A stretch of 64,000 nt of DNA, taken from contig OZ017802.1 in the NCBI GenBank assembly GCA_963969395.1, forward strand, positions 20,739,410-20,803,409, given 5' to 3'. Source of the stretch: Pseudoscleropodium purum (lineage: Eukaryota; Streptophyta; Bryopsida; Hypnales; Brachytheciaceae). The position numbers were made by a program, and so were the translations under genes. Under the pieces are notes generated by a model. It saw nothing but the letters and a program-made list of their open reading frames with translations, searched no databases and was not told the origin of the DNA. Below, one piece after another: positions 24,245-35,640 of this stretch (the first letter of the stretch is position 1; each line of letters starts with the position of its first letter).

Positions 24245-25230
24245 CCCTTATTTTTGATAGCTAGAGAGTGATTATAAAAATTTCAATTGATTTTCCAAAG
24301 CCTGAGTGGGTTACCATTTAGACAAGGAGGAATTGAGAACTAAATGAGAGTTCATTATAAAATTTCAGTTGATTTCCAAAGCTTAAGTGGGGTTACTGTC
24401 TAGATAGGAAGGATTGAGAGCTAAAGAGAGTCATTATAAAAAAACTCAGTTGATTTCCATAGTCAAGTGGATTTAAAAGAAGGGTTGAGAGCTAAGAGTC
24501 ATTATAAAATTCGATTGATTTCCAAAGCGTGAGTAGGATTACCATCTAGACGAGGAGGACTAAGAGCTAAAAAGAGTCATTATAAAAAATTCAATTGATT
24601 TTCCAAAGTCGAGTGGATTTAAAAGACGGACTAAGAGTTAGAGAGTCACTATAAAATTCAGTTGTTTTCTAAGCTTGAGTGGACTTAAGGGAAAGACTGA
24701 GAGCAAAGAGAGTTATTATAAAAAATTTAGTTGATTTCCAAAGCCTGAGTGGTAGAGTGGGTTACCAATCTAGACAAAGAGTAGTTGAGAGCTAAGATCC
24801 ACTTCACACATGGGCTAAAGGTTGTAAGTCTGTCAGCTTCCACCAATTAGATTTCGGGAACCCTGGACTTTGGCCTCTCGACCCTTCACACAAGGTGGCA
24901 CAATCCAGAGTCCATTGCTCTTCAAATTGCCTACATGACAACCTAGCTCCTACGTAGCAATGGCCTCGCCACAGACTCTAGACCAAAGTTTGGGTTGCTA
25001 CTTTGTGGTGACTCAAACTCTAGTCAAGAGTCTATCGAATTTTACCATTTATTATCATTTATTGCCCATTTTTTTGGACTCTCGTCCAAAGTTTGGCCAT
25101 GAACTCCCATGGCTTCTTGACTTAGTCGGCCCATGTGTGAAGCACCCCTAAGTGAGTCATTATAAAAAATTTAGTTGATCTCTAAAGCCTCTGGGGATTA
25201 TCAATCCAAACAAAGAGTGAGTGAGAGAAG
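24245..25230. repeat. Tandem repeat, ~75-95 bp unit, split by a MITE-like insert
   Basis: Units of the form 'gagtcattataaaaaattcagttgatttccaaagc..gagtgg' recur from 24260 to 24800 and once more at 25150-25230 after an insert. It lies beside an inverted leader block, so this is the variable array of an inverted copy of the LTR-like family. Confidence 0.8.
24802..25142. mobile_element. MITE-like insert with ~14-bp inverted ends
   Basis: CTTCACACATGGGC at 24802-24815 is repeated inverted at the right end (GCCCATGTGTGAAG, ending 25142). It splits the tandem array, whose units continue on both sides. No clear target duplication was found, so the superfamily is unknown. Confidence 0.55.
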
Positions 25231-27130
25231 TGAGGTATGATCAAATTTTTTTTAAAGTAGTCACAAGCTAAAAGACACCCTGCCTATGCTGAATTGAGTA
25301 AATTAGATATTGAAGAGTCAAGGGGCATAGGTGGGGTTTGAAGGACAGGTTGGTCATCCTTGAAATTCAAACTACAAAAAAAGAAACAAGTTAGAATAGG
25401 GAAAGAAGCCAAGAGCACAAGTTAAACTTAGCCACTCTATATTCAAGCTTGCACATGAATACTCCAAGTTGTTGAAGAAGAAAGAGAAGGCAAGAGGTTG
25501 GAAGTGACTCGATTGCCAAGGAAATAATTGACTTTCCCACCACCTTTTGGAAGTCAAATACTAAACAACAAAAGAGTGGAAATGTGGAATCAAAGGGCTT
25601 GGGAAACATTCTAAGGCTAGCTATATTAGAAAAAAATAGAAAAGGATTAGTGAGATTATTTAGGCTTACCAATTGGTTAGCTAGTGTCCCCAAAGGGGAT
25701 TTTCTCGAAAAATTTGGATCTAAGAAAATCATTAAAAATCAAAGAAAATTAGAAATGAAAAAATAGAAATTAGCAAAGGAAGTTGAAAGGAGATAGGAGT
25801 CGTTGGAATGCATATTCAAGATCATCTTTCAAAAAATAAAAATAAAAAAAAATAAAAAAATAAAAAAATATGGGAAGTGATGGAGGAGACTTACAACAAA
25901 GCAATGGAATTGGATGTGCAAGCTGTTCACAAGGAATAGTACAATGTAGAGGTAAGAGCTTAAACATAACTTTTTAAGTAAGTTTAATATTTTAATTTAG
26001 TATTAATTACCCTTAGGAAATCAAGATCATAGTTAGGAATTAGTTCATAGTAATTAAGTGAATTAGAAAGTATAATCCAAAATAATAATCAAATAGAAAA
26101 TTTCTATAGCTTTCAAATAAGACATTAAAAGTAAAAATCCTATAAAAATTGATTAAACTACAAGTAGTTGAAGTTAGTTTAAATAGTAGATGAAAGTATA
26201 GAAATTCATCCAAAGAAATTTTAAAATCATTTTAGAATTTACATTAGAGTAAAAAATCCAAAGTAAAAGAAAAACAAAAGAAACTAGAAGTGTAAATAAT
26301 TTTCAAATTTTCAAAGTAAAAAAGACTTACATAAGAATTTTGATGAACCGGACAATGGTCAAAATCCTCTCATAAATAAATTTACCTTGGTGTCAAAAAT
26401 AATTTATGCTTTAAATGTTCTAAATTAAACCGTTACTAAGAAAAAATATTAAAAAAAATTAAGAATATAAAGACAAGAAGATAAATGAATAACAATTTAG
26501 TAGAAAATCCAATAGAAAGTCTTGAAGGAAAATTTTGAATTCAAATAGAAAGAATCTTTAAGAAATAATTTTTTAAGATTTTTAAAAAGTACTTTTAATT
26601 GGGAATTTAGACAACTATTGTAGAAATTGGATTAGGACAAAATTTCAATTAGAAGAATTTAAAAAAATCAACCAAGGTTGACCAAACCTTGTCAAGTCCA
26701 AAACTTATCTAGAAAATAGAAAGTAAAATTTTATCCAACAAATAGAATCCAATTTTGATAGTTAGATAATACGAAACTATTAGATGAAGTTTTGGATGGT
26801 AAAAGTGTCCAAACTTCATCTTCAAATTTTTTTTAGGAATCATAGTAGAATTTTAGGATCCTTATCATTATGAAAGAAGCAAAATAAAACACTACAAATA
26901 AGCTTTGGTCCATTTTAATTCTTCAAAAAACCTCTTAATCTTCAATTAGGCTAATTTATCTAAATATATTTGCATTCATTACCAATTTACAACTTTAACT
27001 TAGTAAAAAGCTTCATTGCTTGGAAGGCAGCTTGTTGCTATAGACCATCTCACCTATAGGTATTAGATTGATAGAATTTGGTTGTGCATGTTTGGTTTCA
27101 AGGGTGAAAATCAAAACACTCACAAATCTT
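25231..27130 (-). repeat. Inverted leader-type block (P4)
   Basis: The right part (about 26760-27120) is the reverse complement of the leader blocks: 'cattgcttggaagg' near 27014 mirrors 'ccttccaagcaatgg' near 1037, and 'gttgtgcatg..tt' with 'caagggtgaaaatc' follows. The left part is A-rich and poor in recognisable words. No gene seen; the frames at 25372-25967 have biased composition. Confidence 0.5.
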
Positions 27131-27199
27131 AGGTGACAAAATTGGGATTCACAACGAGCGTTTGGCTATGGATTCTAGGACTAAAATCTGATTTCAAAG

Positions 27200-27565
27200 C
27201 CGCGGTGACATTTTTAACCTATGATCTCCCTAAATACGACTGCTTGCAATCCTTGTACATTCCATGTTAAGTAGAGCGGCTTGATAATGTTTCTAGCTGG
27301 CTCAAAAGCACCCCTCATATGTGTCTTCTTTTCCTCTTTAAGAAAGGAGACTATTTTGTAGGTGTTGTCCGCAATAGAATGAAGGCAGAATATCACGTTG
27401 CCAAAGTTTGGTACTACCAAGATCCCAGATACAACAACGAAGCGAATTCTAGGATGATGCCACTAAGCCTCAAATGGAGTTCTACTTGGAGATCCTGTAG
27501 TGCTTTGCAATGCCAAAAGAGAACATCTTCAAGATCAATGTGGAGGTGAAGTTTGCCATGGCGGC
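27200..27565 (+). pseudogene. Exon-like relic of unknown gene
   Basis: A 76-codon plus-strand frame (27319-27549) contains NRMKAEYHVAKVWYYQDP, and a second frame gives PKENIFKINVEVKFAMAAK up to about 27569, where a donor-like 'gtatgt' follows. The amino-acid mix looks like coding sequence, unlike its neighbours, but I do not recognise a family. The downstream sequence shares hairpin words with 47.7-48.2 kb, so it may be part of a repeated gene-bearing element. Confidence 0.3.
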
Positions 27566-27850
27566 CAAGGTATGTTTATCCTTGAGTTGAGGATAAATTC
27601 TGCACCTTTTTATTCTCGCTTGTATTTTCAACTTTAGTGTCTCAATTTTAGATAGACAAAAAGTTATCTATGATTCAAGAATAACTTCTCTCTAATGTTG
27701 TTTGTGAGTATAGTATGTGCCTTCATTTTGGTGATAGTTGTAGAAGCTCTATTCTAGTTATCTTTGAGTCAAGGATAACCTTTCTCTCTTGCTTGATCCT
27801 CTAATACTTGTTGTTTTTTACTATTCATTGCAGTTGTTTGGAGTTTACTA
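27566..27850. repeat. Repeated hairpin-forming words (TTATCYT..GAGGATAA)
   Basis: Three imperfect palindromes of about 20 bases, built like 'ttatccttgagttgaggataa', occur near 27567, 27664 and 27757. The same palindrome recurs near 47699, 47775 and 48166. Function unknown. Confidence 0.55.
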
Positions 27851-27897
27851 CTATAGCCTCATAGAGAAACATATGGTATCAAAGTACTAGGCAAAGG

Positions 27898-28085
27898 CAT
27901 GTACTACAAGAGAAATTATGTCCAAATAGACAAGAAAATGACACAACTTTGTCAATTGTGGTGTCAATTTGGGTGTGTTGATTTAGACGTGTAGTTGACA
28001 AAATTGTGTTAATTTTTTGTCTAATCAAACAAAATTTCTGTCAATTCTCATTGTTTTGTTGACAAAAATCTTGTTGATTGTGTCC
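27898..28085. mobile_element. CACTA-like terminal fragment
   Basis: Starts TACTACAAGAGAAATTATGT and continues with many copies of 'ttgtcaatt' and 'gacaa' words in both orientations, as in subterminal repeats of CACTA elements. No matching right end was found, so it is truncated or decayed. Confidence 0.35.
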
Positions 28086-29425
28086 TCCATTTAAGTACAG
28101 AGAATATGATAATTCATTTTCAATTTTGCTCAATAAATGACCGCCATATGGCAAGCCAAAAAACTAACTTGGTTGAGACTACCACATAACAAATCTAATA
28201 TACGAGCTTGAAGTGTAGAGCGTGGAACTTGAGCGTGGAATAGGAATATAGGGCCCCTTTTTAGAAATCTTTGTGCAAATTTCTGTGATTTTAAGGGGCA
28301 ATTTTTTTAATTTTATTTAAGGGGGATTGGATAATTGCCTTGAGAAGTTGGCTTCCCTTTTCAACATACTCTTCATAAATTGGTATACTTAAGGTTTAGT
28401 AAAATATTTACATGAATTTGTAAATAAACAATTGACCTTCTAAAGTAAAGGATTAATTTTCATCAAAATTTGAAGATGTTGTTTTTGGGGTGGGACATTA
28501 TGGGATTGCATTGTAGCAATTGAATGGAAATCTCTTATTTTTAGTTTTCAAAATTTTTTTCTCCACAAAAGTGGATGAAGTGGACAACTGTGGATGAAGT
28601 GGACAACTGTGGATGTGAAAAAATTTAGCTGGCCAACAAACAAATGACTAGTGAAGTACAATTCTTCACCAAATTCTCAACCATTGCCATTATGGCATGT
28701 ACTCAAAAAATTTTAAAACAGCACTTTTGGAAAGTATAATTGTAGCATTCTATATTACAGTACCTATGACCATTTGGGGGGATCTATCGCCGTAGATTTA
28801 AGACAATAGTTTAGGGGTTTTAGGAAGTATAATTCCTAAGGCCCATAGTAAGGTACCTTTAATTGTCGCAGCGGACCCGTCACTGTGGATCCAAGAGCAA
28901 GGGTTTAGGACTTCTATGAAATCAGAGCATGCAAATGTAAACCTATGACCGTGGTTTAGGGGTTTGGAAACATGCTCTTTCTCCGTGAATTTGAGGAACT
29001 TCTTCGATACTTATAACCGCAATATAACAATGAAACTAGCATTGGCTACTAAAAGGAACCATTTCAGATCCAATTAAGGGTTTAAGTTTAGACATTGTCC
29101 TACTATTTGCATTATAGAATTCCAAAATGGGCAAGGTCAAGGCATTGGATCTGGTTTTAGGTAGGCTCTCAATTTAGGATGGTATTTGGTTATTAGCAAT
29201 ATCACCATCTTACTGTGATCAATAAATCATGACAAATGTACATGATTCATAATACAAAATAGAAGAAAAGCAATTATGCATGGTAGTACAACATACATGG
29301 GACAAATGAGAACTCAAATCCAATAGTGGCTCTTTAGTTTCACTACAATTCTTAAATGAATAGCCATTAAAAACCACCACCCAATGGTATTAAGCACAAT
29401 TTCAACCCCACTTCAGTGGACTAAT
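28086..29425. other. No gene seen
   Basis: AT-rich sequence. A 19-20 bp word ('tggatgaagtggacaactg') is duplicated in tandem at about 28572-28612. It probably includes the 3' part of the Mutator-like element that follows, but no terminal repeat was identified. Confidence 0.35.
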
Positions 29426-29429
29426 GATT

Positions 29430-32400
29430 TATGGCAAATTGAATTTCAGCTTCAAGATACCACCCTCAAGAAGACACTTGACTTCATTAAAGCTAAAACT
29501 TAGGGCATGAATAAAAAGATCAACTCTTGCATCTAATTGGCAGACTCCAACAAATAGAAAGTACAAGTGCTTGTAATTTGCCCATTGCCCTCTTTTGCCT
29601 AGAGCTTTTAGTGACATCTCTTTAAAATATGGGCAAGTACATTTAGGAAATGCACCTATTGTGACCATATATTGTTCAGTATTTGAGGTTGAACTTGAAT
29701 CCAGGGTGATAATGCAGCCTAAGCCAAGGTGTGGTACCATGGTTATCTTACAAACAGTTGCCTTCAACGTCAAGGATGAAGCACAATTGTTAGCTTGCTT
29801 TGTTGTAGGTGATTTAGGATTTCGTTGAACCTTCTTGCCTGACCATGTACCCGTGTATTCTACAATAGAGTGTGGAATTTCAACACCTAAAACATCAGCT
29901 AATGCATTATGGTTTCCAAATAACCTGCGCGGGAACATTTCAATACGTAGTGGAAGATGAAAGTCTGAGTTCTGAAGATTAGAAATTTCTTTTGGAATAA
30001 GACAAGTTCCAACTTTGATTGGCAAAATCTCAAGAATGATGGATTTAGAAAGAACCCATTTACGTCTAAATCCGTGCATGCAGCGCAAAATGTCGTCATT
30101 GTAGAAGAAAAATTACATTGTCTCAATTTTGTTCTTCCTATAATTATCCATGTTGCTAGTGTATGTAGGTGTAGCGGTTACTTTACCTCCTTGCACTATC
30201 TTTGCAACACATTTTTTTCGAGTGATAGCCTACAATGCAAAACACACCTTCGAAGGCATCTTACTCAAGTAGGCAATATGCCACTAAGTTTCATTACAAA
30301 CTATTTCTTGAATGCTTCTCACTTGAGAAGGTGGCACTTTTGGAACAACTAATATTGGGTTCAATGATTCCAGCAACCCCATGGTGTCTTCTTGTGCAGA
30401 AGGTGACGTTTCTTCAACTATTCTGTCTAAATAAATAATAGGTGTAGGTGCTCGATTGGCCCTTATTCCTATACGAGGCTTGGAGAAATTCACTTTGTCA
30501 GAGCAATGTGAATCAAGTTCTGAACTAGGCGGAAGATTTGGCATTCACTTTTTAGATCCAAAAACTTCTTCACCTTCCAAATGAAGTTCCCTAGTACAAT
30601 ACTCTTGAAGACCCAGTACTAATGCCATGGCATTGTTCAATCCTTTCGGATTACCAATATGTTGGATATATCTTTGTGCTATTCAAAGGAGTAGTTTTTC
30701 CTTCCTTGGACCATTCCTTGGATTCTCACCTTTTAGAAACTAGTGATATTTTACCATTTGCATGAACGCTCAAACGTAGTCATCCATTGTGGCCACATAT
30801 AGATTGTTTCCTTGTTTTCTAGATTGTTGCATCCATTTGTTATGGACTGTCTCAACAAGTAGGAATGTGCACAAGTTCATTTGCAGATAGTCCCTATACA
30901 TCATAGCTTGTGTCAAGCTTGATTACACATACGAGAAAGAAAAGATTGGTAATTTAGGCATGAATTCTCAACTTTGTACAAGAGGTATACATCAAATGAA
31001 AGAACAAATCCTTCTTTTCATAAAAAAGATGATTCACAATGCACAAGTAAAGCACAGAAGTAATATATGAACTTTCAAAAGAAGAAGTAAACAACTACAT
31101 TTAGAATGTTCAAGAACCTCACCGTGTCCATGAATGCTCCCCATTGTCTGTAGTGAAAGTGCCAAAATGCTAACTACAATTCTAGATGACAAAGACCCTC
31201 CTAAGTTGCGGCTCTCAAAGAATGCCACCATGTTCGAATTGCATGGTACCTACTCTCAAACTCTTGCAAAGAATTAGCATTTTTGTACTACTTACACAAC
31301 TTTCTATGTTGCTCTTGAAGGTCACTATGGATGTCTACTTTTGTATTCTTCTCCAATGATTGAGTCCTGTGAAACAAATAGGTGTGTTCTTGATTAAGTA
31401 CGGGGTCTATTGGATTACCACTTCCATAAACAATTCGCACCACATTCCAGTTTGCTTGAGCCAAATCAACCATGAAACCCTTAAAGTAAAGCAAGTCAAT
31501 GCCATGTCTACTCATGACAGAGTTTAGATTCTTCCAGAAGTCCCACTGGGCAACAACATCCTTTGATTGCATATCCCATACTGCAATAGTCATAACATGG
31601 CAATACGTTGGATCATAAACATGACACGCAATTGTGGTCCACTACTTCACTCACCCGACATGATCAAATATGATCCAAGTGTCTTCAAGGTCAAAAACAG
31701 GTTGCATTCGCGTCACCAAATCCACGCCACTCCCCAAACCCACTTTTGACATTTTGAAGATGAATACCTTGTCAGAATTTGACCCTTATCTAGGAAATTT
31801 GTTCTCGTGAACAAATGTCTAATTGCTACAACCCCACAACTAGGTGATGCTATCCATAACTCCAAAACACCGGAAATACTTGAACAATGTGGCTTCATTC
31901 TGAATACTCAGGGAACTTATGAATTTTCATTTTTTCAAAATAGGCATAAGTTCTTGTATTCCCAAATGGGTAGGTGTGGATCCTTCTGGTCAAAGAAACA
32001 TATCTCCAAAGAACTCCTTGCTTGCTTCCAAAATGATAGTAGAGTTAGTTCCAGATGGATTTTGCTCAACATGGTCTAAGATGAATGACCGACTTTTCTC
32101 TTGTGAGTCCCAACAGTCCCCATCTTTCACTAGGTGACCGTGAGTACCAAAATGAAAACAAGCTCGACTCATGTCCTTCTACCCAACTACATAGTGTATT
32201 TTGGTAGGGCATTGGCTAATGTAAGTTGGTACAATCGAGTACATCTTACACATGATAGTAGAGCCCAGTAGGAGGATAGCACCAACCTTGAAAGGAACGA
32301 GAGAACAACCATTCTACTTAGTCTCGTTCACAATGGCTACATGGTACTCTTGAGCAAGGTAGTCACAGACTTGGTTCTCACAACGAAAATGCCCGCCGCA

Positions 32401-33115
32401 GGATGCCAATCGAAATGTCAGACCATCTACATTCTTGATGTTCATTGTATGAAGATTGGACCAAATGTGACTGTTGTAGCGCCTCTCCATTCCATTGAGC
32501 AACTTAGCTTGATAGTAAGTAATCAAGTGATCTCCGAGAGCAGGAAGCTTAAAGATTACATCACCATTAAACAAAGAAAGAACAAACTTGACTACAAAAA
32601 TCTTAATAGAGTTCTAGTCTACCTTTTTAAACAGGTTCTGGAAGCCTTTGGTATGGCAAAGCTTCCTCAAACATGGAACTATAGATGATGCAGAAGAAGA
32701 TGAGGTGGGTGTCTTCAACGTTGCAGATGGCATGAAGGACATGGTAATCCCATGACTAGAAGGAGAGGACATATGCTTCAAGATCTTGTATGGTGGTGAT
32801 GAAGCGTCAAAATTGTCACTTTCAATAGAAATTACCTTGACACCAGGTTTGATTTTGATAGGATTAGGCAACAGTGTCTACAAGGTGCTTGTGCTAGATA
32901 CTCTAGTAGTAACTTCTTGAGTGAAAGCTCTTGTATTAGATTGAGGTAAGCCATATACTAAATATCTATTGGAAGGCAAATGCCATTGCTTGCTAGAGCC
33001 AAAGACAACAAGTTCTTGATGTATTGTATGTGTAAGATCACTAGTTGACGTGTCAAAAACTTCTTCATCAATATTTAAAGAGTTCTCGGCAAGCTGAAAA
33101 CGAGCACTTAGTCAA
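29430..33115 (-). pseudogene. Degenerate Mutator-like transposase with SWIM-type zinc finger
   Basis: Fragments in minus-strand order: low-complexity N-terminus (33115-32614); zinc-binding-like region with CGGHFRCENQVCDYL (32574-32314); MSRACFHFGTHGHLVKDGDC (32172-31990); a transposase core segment (31593-31288) with FWKNLNSVMSRHGID, then GFMVDLAQANWN carrying a candidate catalytic D, then YLFHRTQSLEK; a C-terminal segment with CTCPYF followed by GKRGQWANYKH (30088-29429). A DDE core followed by a CxC...CxH (SWIM) finger is the layout of MULE transposases, which cut and paste DNA. The third zinc ligand C is Y here, and several stops and frameshifts separate the fragments, so it is inactive. 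The 219-codon frame at 29429-30088 is the longest intact piece. Assignment to MULE rests on domain order; terminal repeats were not found. Confidence 0.6.
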
Positions 33116-33660
33116 CAAGCATTGACGACAACATATTCTAAGTTGCCTATTGGAAAAGAATTGGTATGTGCTCTCCGCTTGCCCTAACAATTGCCATCAA
33201 TTTGATGGTCAATTCAAAGTTCAAATAAAACCGCAACAATGTCTCCTAAATTGTGCAGTACTAAACATTTGTAGGTAGAACAATTTCATAGTATAAAAAA
33301 AGATAAAAAAATAACATAGCACTAGACACCTAGTACGATTGGTATAATCAATAATCTCAAACCCAAAATTGTATACCTAGAATCAAACAATCACCAATGA
33401 ACATATATATGGTCTAATCCCCCAAAGACATTGTGGTAAGAATTGGTGAGAGAACAAAGTAGCTAATACTTACTGCGCTCATCAAACATAGGCAATGGCA
33501 CTCTATGGAGTAAAGGCAATGGGAAGTATGTTTATATTGATGAATAATTCATACACCTTTGGTTAGTACATGTAAGATTGGCATTGTATTTGAACCATCA
33601 GTTTAATAAGTATGCCAATTCGTCATGTGGAATCCAAGGAATGCTAAAACCAAGATGTAA
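33116..33660. other. No gene seen
   Basis: AT-rich sequence between the transposase relic and the next MITE; may hold its 5' untranslated or terminal region. Confidence 0.35.
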
Positions 33661-34321
33661 GAGCATCGCCATCCATTCCCCTTAAACAAGGCCGGGGAAA
33701 TAGGTGTGCCGGAGCCCTTTCCTTCCCGGCTTCCTTCTGGCCAAGTGGATACCCAACCATCCCCACCCAATTCCTTGACAAAACAAGTCAAACACACACG
33801 TGTAATAATTTGGTACAATTAACACACTCGAACTGCATGTTGTTACAGTCATTGGAATATGGAATAAAGATGAAAATGGAAGAAAGACCAAAGGAATGGA
33901 AGATGAAGAAGTTGTGAGCTTCACTTCAACTAGGAGTTGTGACACAAAATCTACAAGAAATGGGCCTAGGTTGCGGTTTAGAGTTTGAAGAATGATTTCA
34001 TATGTTAAAAAATAAAAAAGCAAAAGTGTATTGAGGTGTGCTTGAGGTGACCTCAAGCACACCTCAACATACATTTACTTTTTTCATTCAATTAGAATTA
34101 AAGAAAGAATCAATACGGAAAATGACAAAACGCCTATTGACAAAATCCGTGCCTTACAGTCAATACACCTAGCTTGGCAAGGATGGGGTCCTAGAGTATG
34201 GTGGGGCAAATTGGCTGTGGGTGGGCTCAAAGCATCCATGGTTGGGTACCTAGTGGGATTCTAAAACCCTCCAAGCCACGCCCAAGCCCAGGCCAAGCCG
34301 CTTCCCAATGAATGGATGCTC
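33661..34321. mobile_element. 661-bp MITE flanked by TAA (PIF/Harbinger-like)
   Basis: Both ends start GAGCATC inward, and the similarity continues imperfectly (GCCATCCATTC against CATTCATTG). The flanks are the 3-bp direct repeat TAA (33658-33660 and 34322-34324). A TAA/TTA target duplication fits PIF/Harbinger (Tourist-like) MITEs, though the end sequence is not the textbook one. The GC-rich end regions contrast with an AT-rich centre. The 130-codon minus frame inside it (33682-34074) is taken as chance. Confidence 0.6.
34031..34067. repeat. Palindrome with 18-bp perfect arms
   Basis: Arms begin TTGAGGTGTGCTTGAGGT and meet at one central base, with no loop. It lies inside the MITE at 33661-34321 and may be the joined ends of a decayed nested element. 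Confidence 0.85.
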
Positions 34322-34324
34322 TAA

Positions 34325-35065
34325 TAAGAATACAGTCTTTATTATTGTTTAAACATTGATTGTGAAGGTCAAAATTTAATAATCACTAACTAACAAAATA
34401 TTAGCCTAGTAAAGGAATGTATCTTGACTAAATCATATGAATACCTCCCTTTGATATGTGGCGGTGAGCATCCTATTACACCAACATTCAATGCATATGA
34501 ATGATATTTACCTCAAACCTGACACCACGACAACGGATAATAGTGACCTAAAGAAACATTTCCTCACATGATTACATCCAAGACAAATCCGAACCTGGAT
34601 CACAAGGTGGATTACAAAAAACAATTCCTTGATAGTAGATTTGGTTCTACAAACTAGAGAGCCATTGATCTTCTTAAATTTTATGAGGATAAAAGACCAA
34701 TCTTCTGATTGCATACGCAACCTGAGCCTGAAGAGGAGGAAAAATCAAAGCAAGCCACGATTAGAGACCCAAACCTCAGATGTTCCCCTTGAGTCACCAA
34801 AGATGTCCCCCACAACTACCTTGCCACCTCCATGTTTTGACCTACTAGAATAGGACACGAAGTTCGAACAAGCATGAAGATGGATTTTGGAACCTCAAAA
34901 CCCTCATAAAGTTGCTAGAACCCCCTTGGCCACGTCCAACTCATTCAAACTCCTTCCCTCTCTTCCCTGCAAAGCTTTGTTTAGGTCTGCACAATGCATC
35001 CTCCAAACTTTGATCTTTGCTTCAAAGTGATCATCATCTCCAGAAACTAATACTTGTATGATTTC
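34325..35065. other. No recognised gene
   Basis: A 74-codon plus-strand frame (34629-34853) rich in K, R, P, S and T lies here, but no family is recognised. The sequence leads into the tandem array upstream of the methyltransferase-like gene. Confidence 0.3.
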
Positions 35066-35070
35066 CTCCC

Positions 35071-35640
35071 ATTTCTTAGCATTCTGTCCACCCTGAACCC
35101 TTCCCTCTTGTTTGGTTTTGAATTAGAAAGGGGACCGTGAGGTCCCTAAGTGTATGAATGTGTTATATAATTGGAGTTCTTGACCTCGAGAGGGGAGGGA
35201 GAGTGACTGCCCTCTCTTAGCATTTTGCCCACCTCAAACCCTTCCCTCCTATTTGGTTTTGAATTTGAAAGGGGACCGCAAGGTCCCCAAATGTATGAAT
35301 GTGTTTGATAATCAGAGCTCTCGGCTTCAAGAAGGGGTGCTTGACCTCCCCCCTCTTAGCATTCTGCTCACCCCGAACCCTTCCCTTGTGTTTGGTTTTG
35401 TATTAAAGAGGGGATTGTGAGGTCCCTAACAATATGAATGTGTTATGTAATAGAAGCTTTTGGCTCTGAGAAGGGGGGATTGACCTCCCCTCTTAGCTTT
35501 CTACCCACCTCCAATCTCTTCCCTCCTGTTTGGTTTTGAATTCAAAAAGGGACCATGAGGTCTCCGAGGGTAGGTATAAGTTTGTAAGATGTGAGCTCTT
35601 GGTACTGAGAGGAGGGATCAACCTCACTGTCCTTGAGTCG
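35071..35640. repeat. Four ~140-bp tandem repeats
   Basis: The phrase 'ttagcattctg.ccacc' starts units near 35076, 35217, 35358 and 35495. Each then has 'cccttccct', 'gtttggttttgaatt', 'gggaccg.gaggtccc' and 'gtatgaatgtgtt'. The array ends about 140 bp before the first ATG of the degenerate gene at 35778, where it could once have been promoter or 5' sequence. Confidence 0.8.

Noticed and set aside
25372..25967. Phe/Leu-rich frames of 60-113 codons
   Set aside because: They are products of A-rich DNA read on the opposite strand; no motif or similarity seen.
35071..35640. Possible coding repeats (repeat protein)
   Set aside because: No frame stays open through the four units, and unit lengths (141, 141, 137) are not constant multiples of three.
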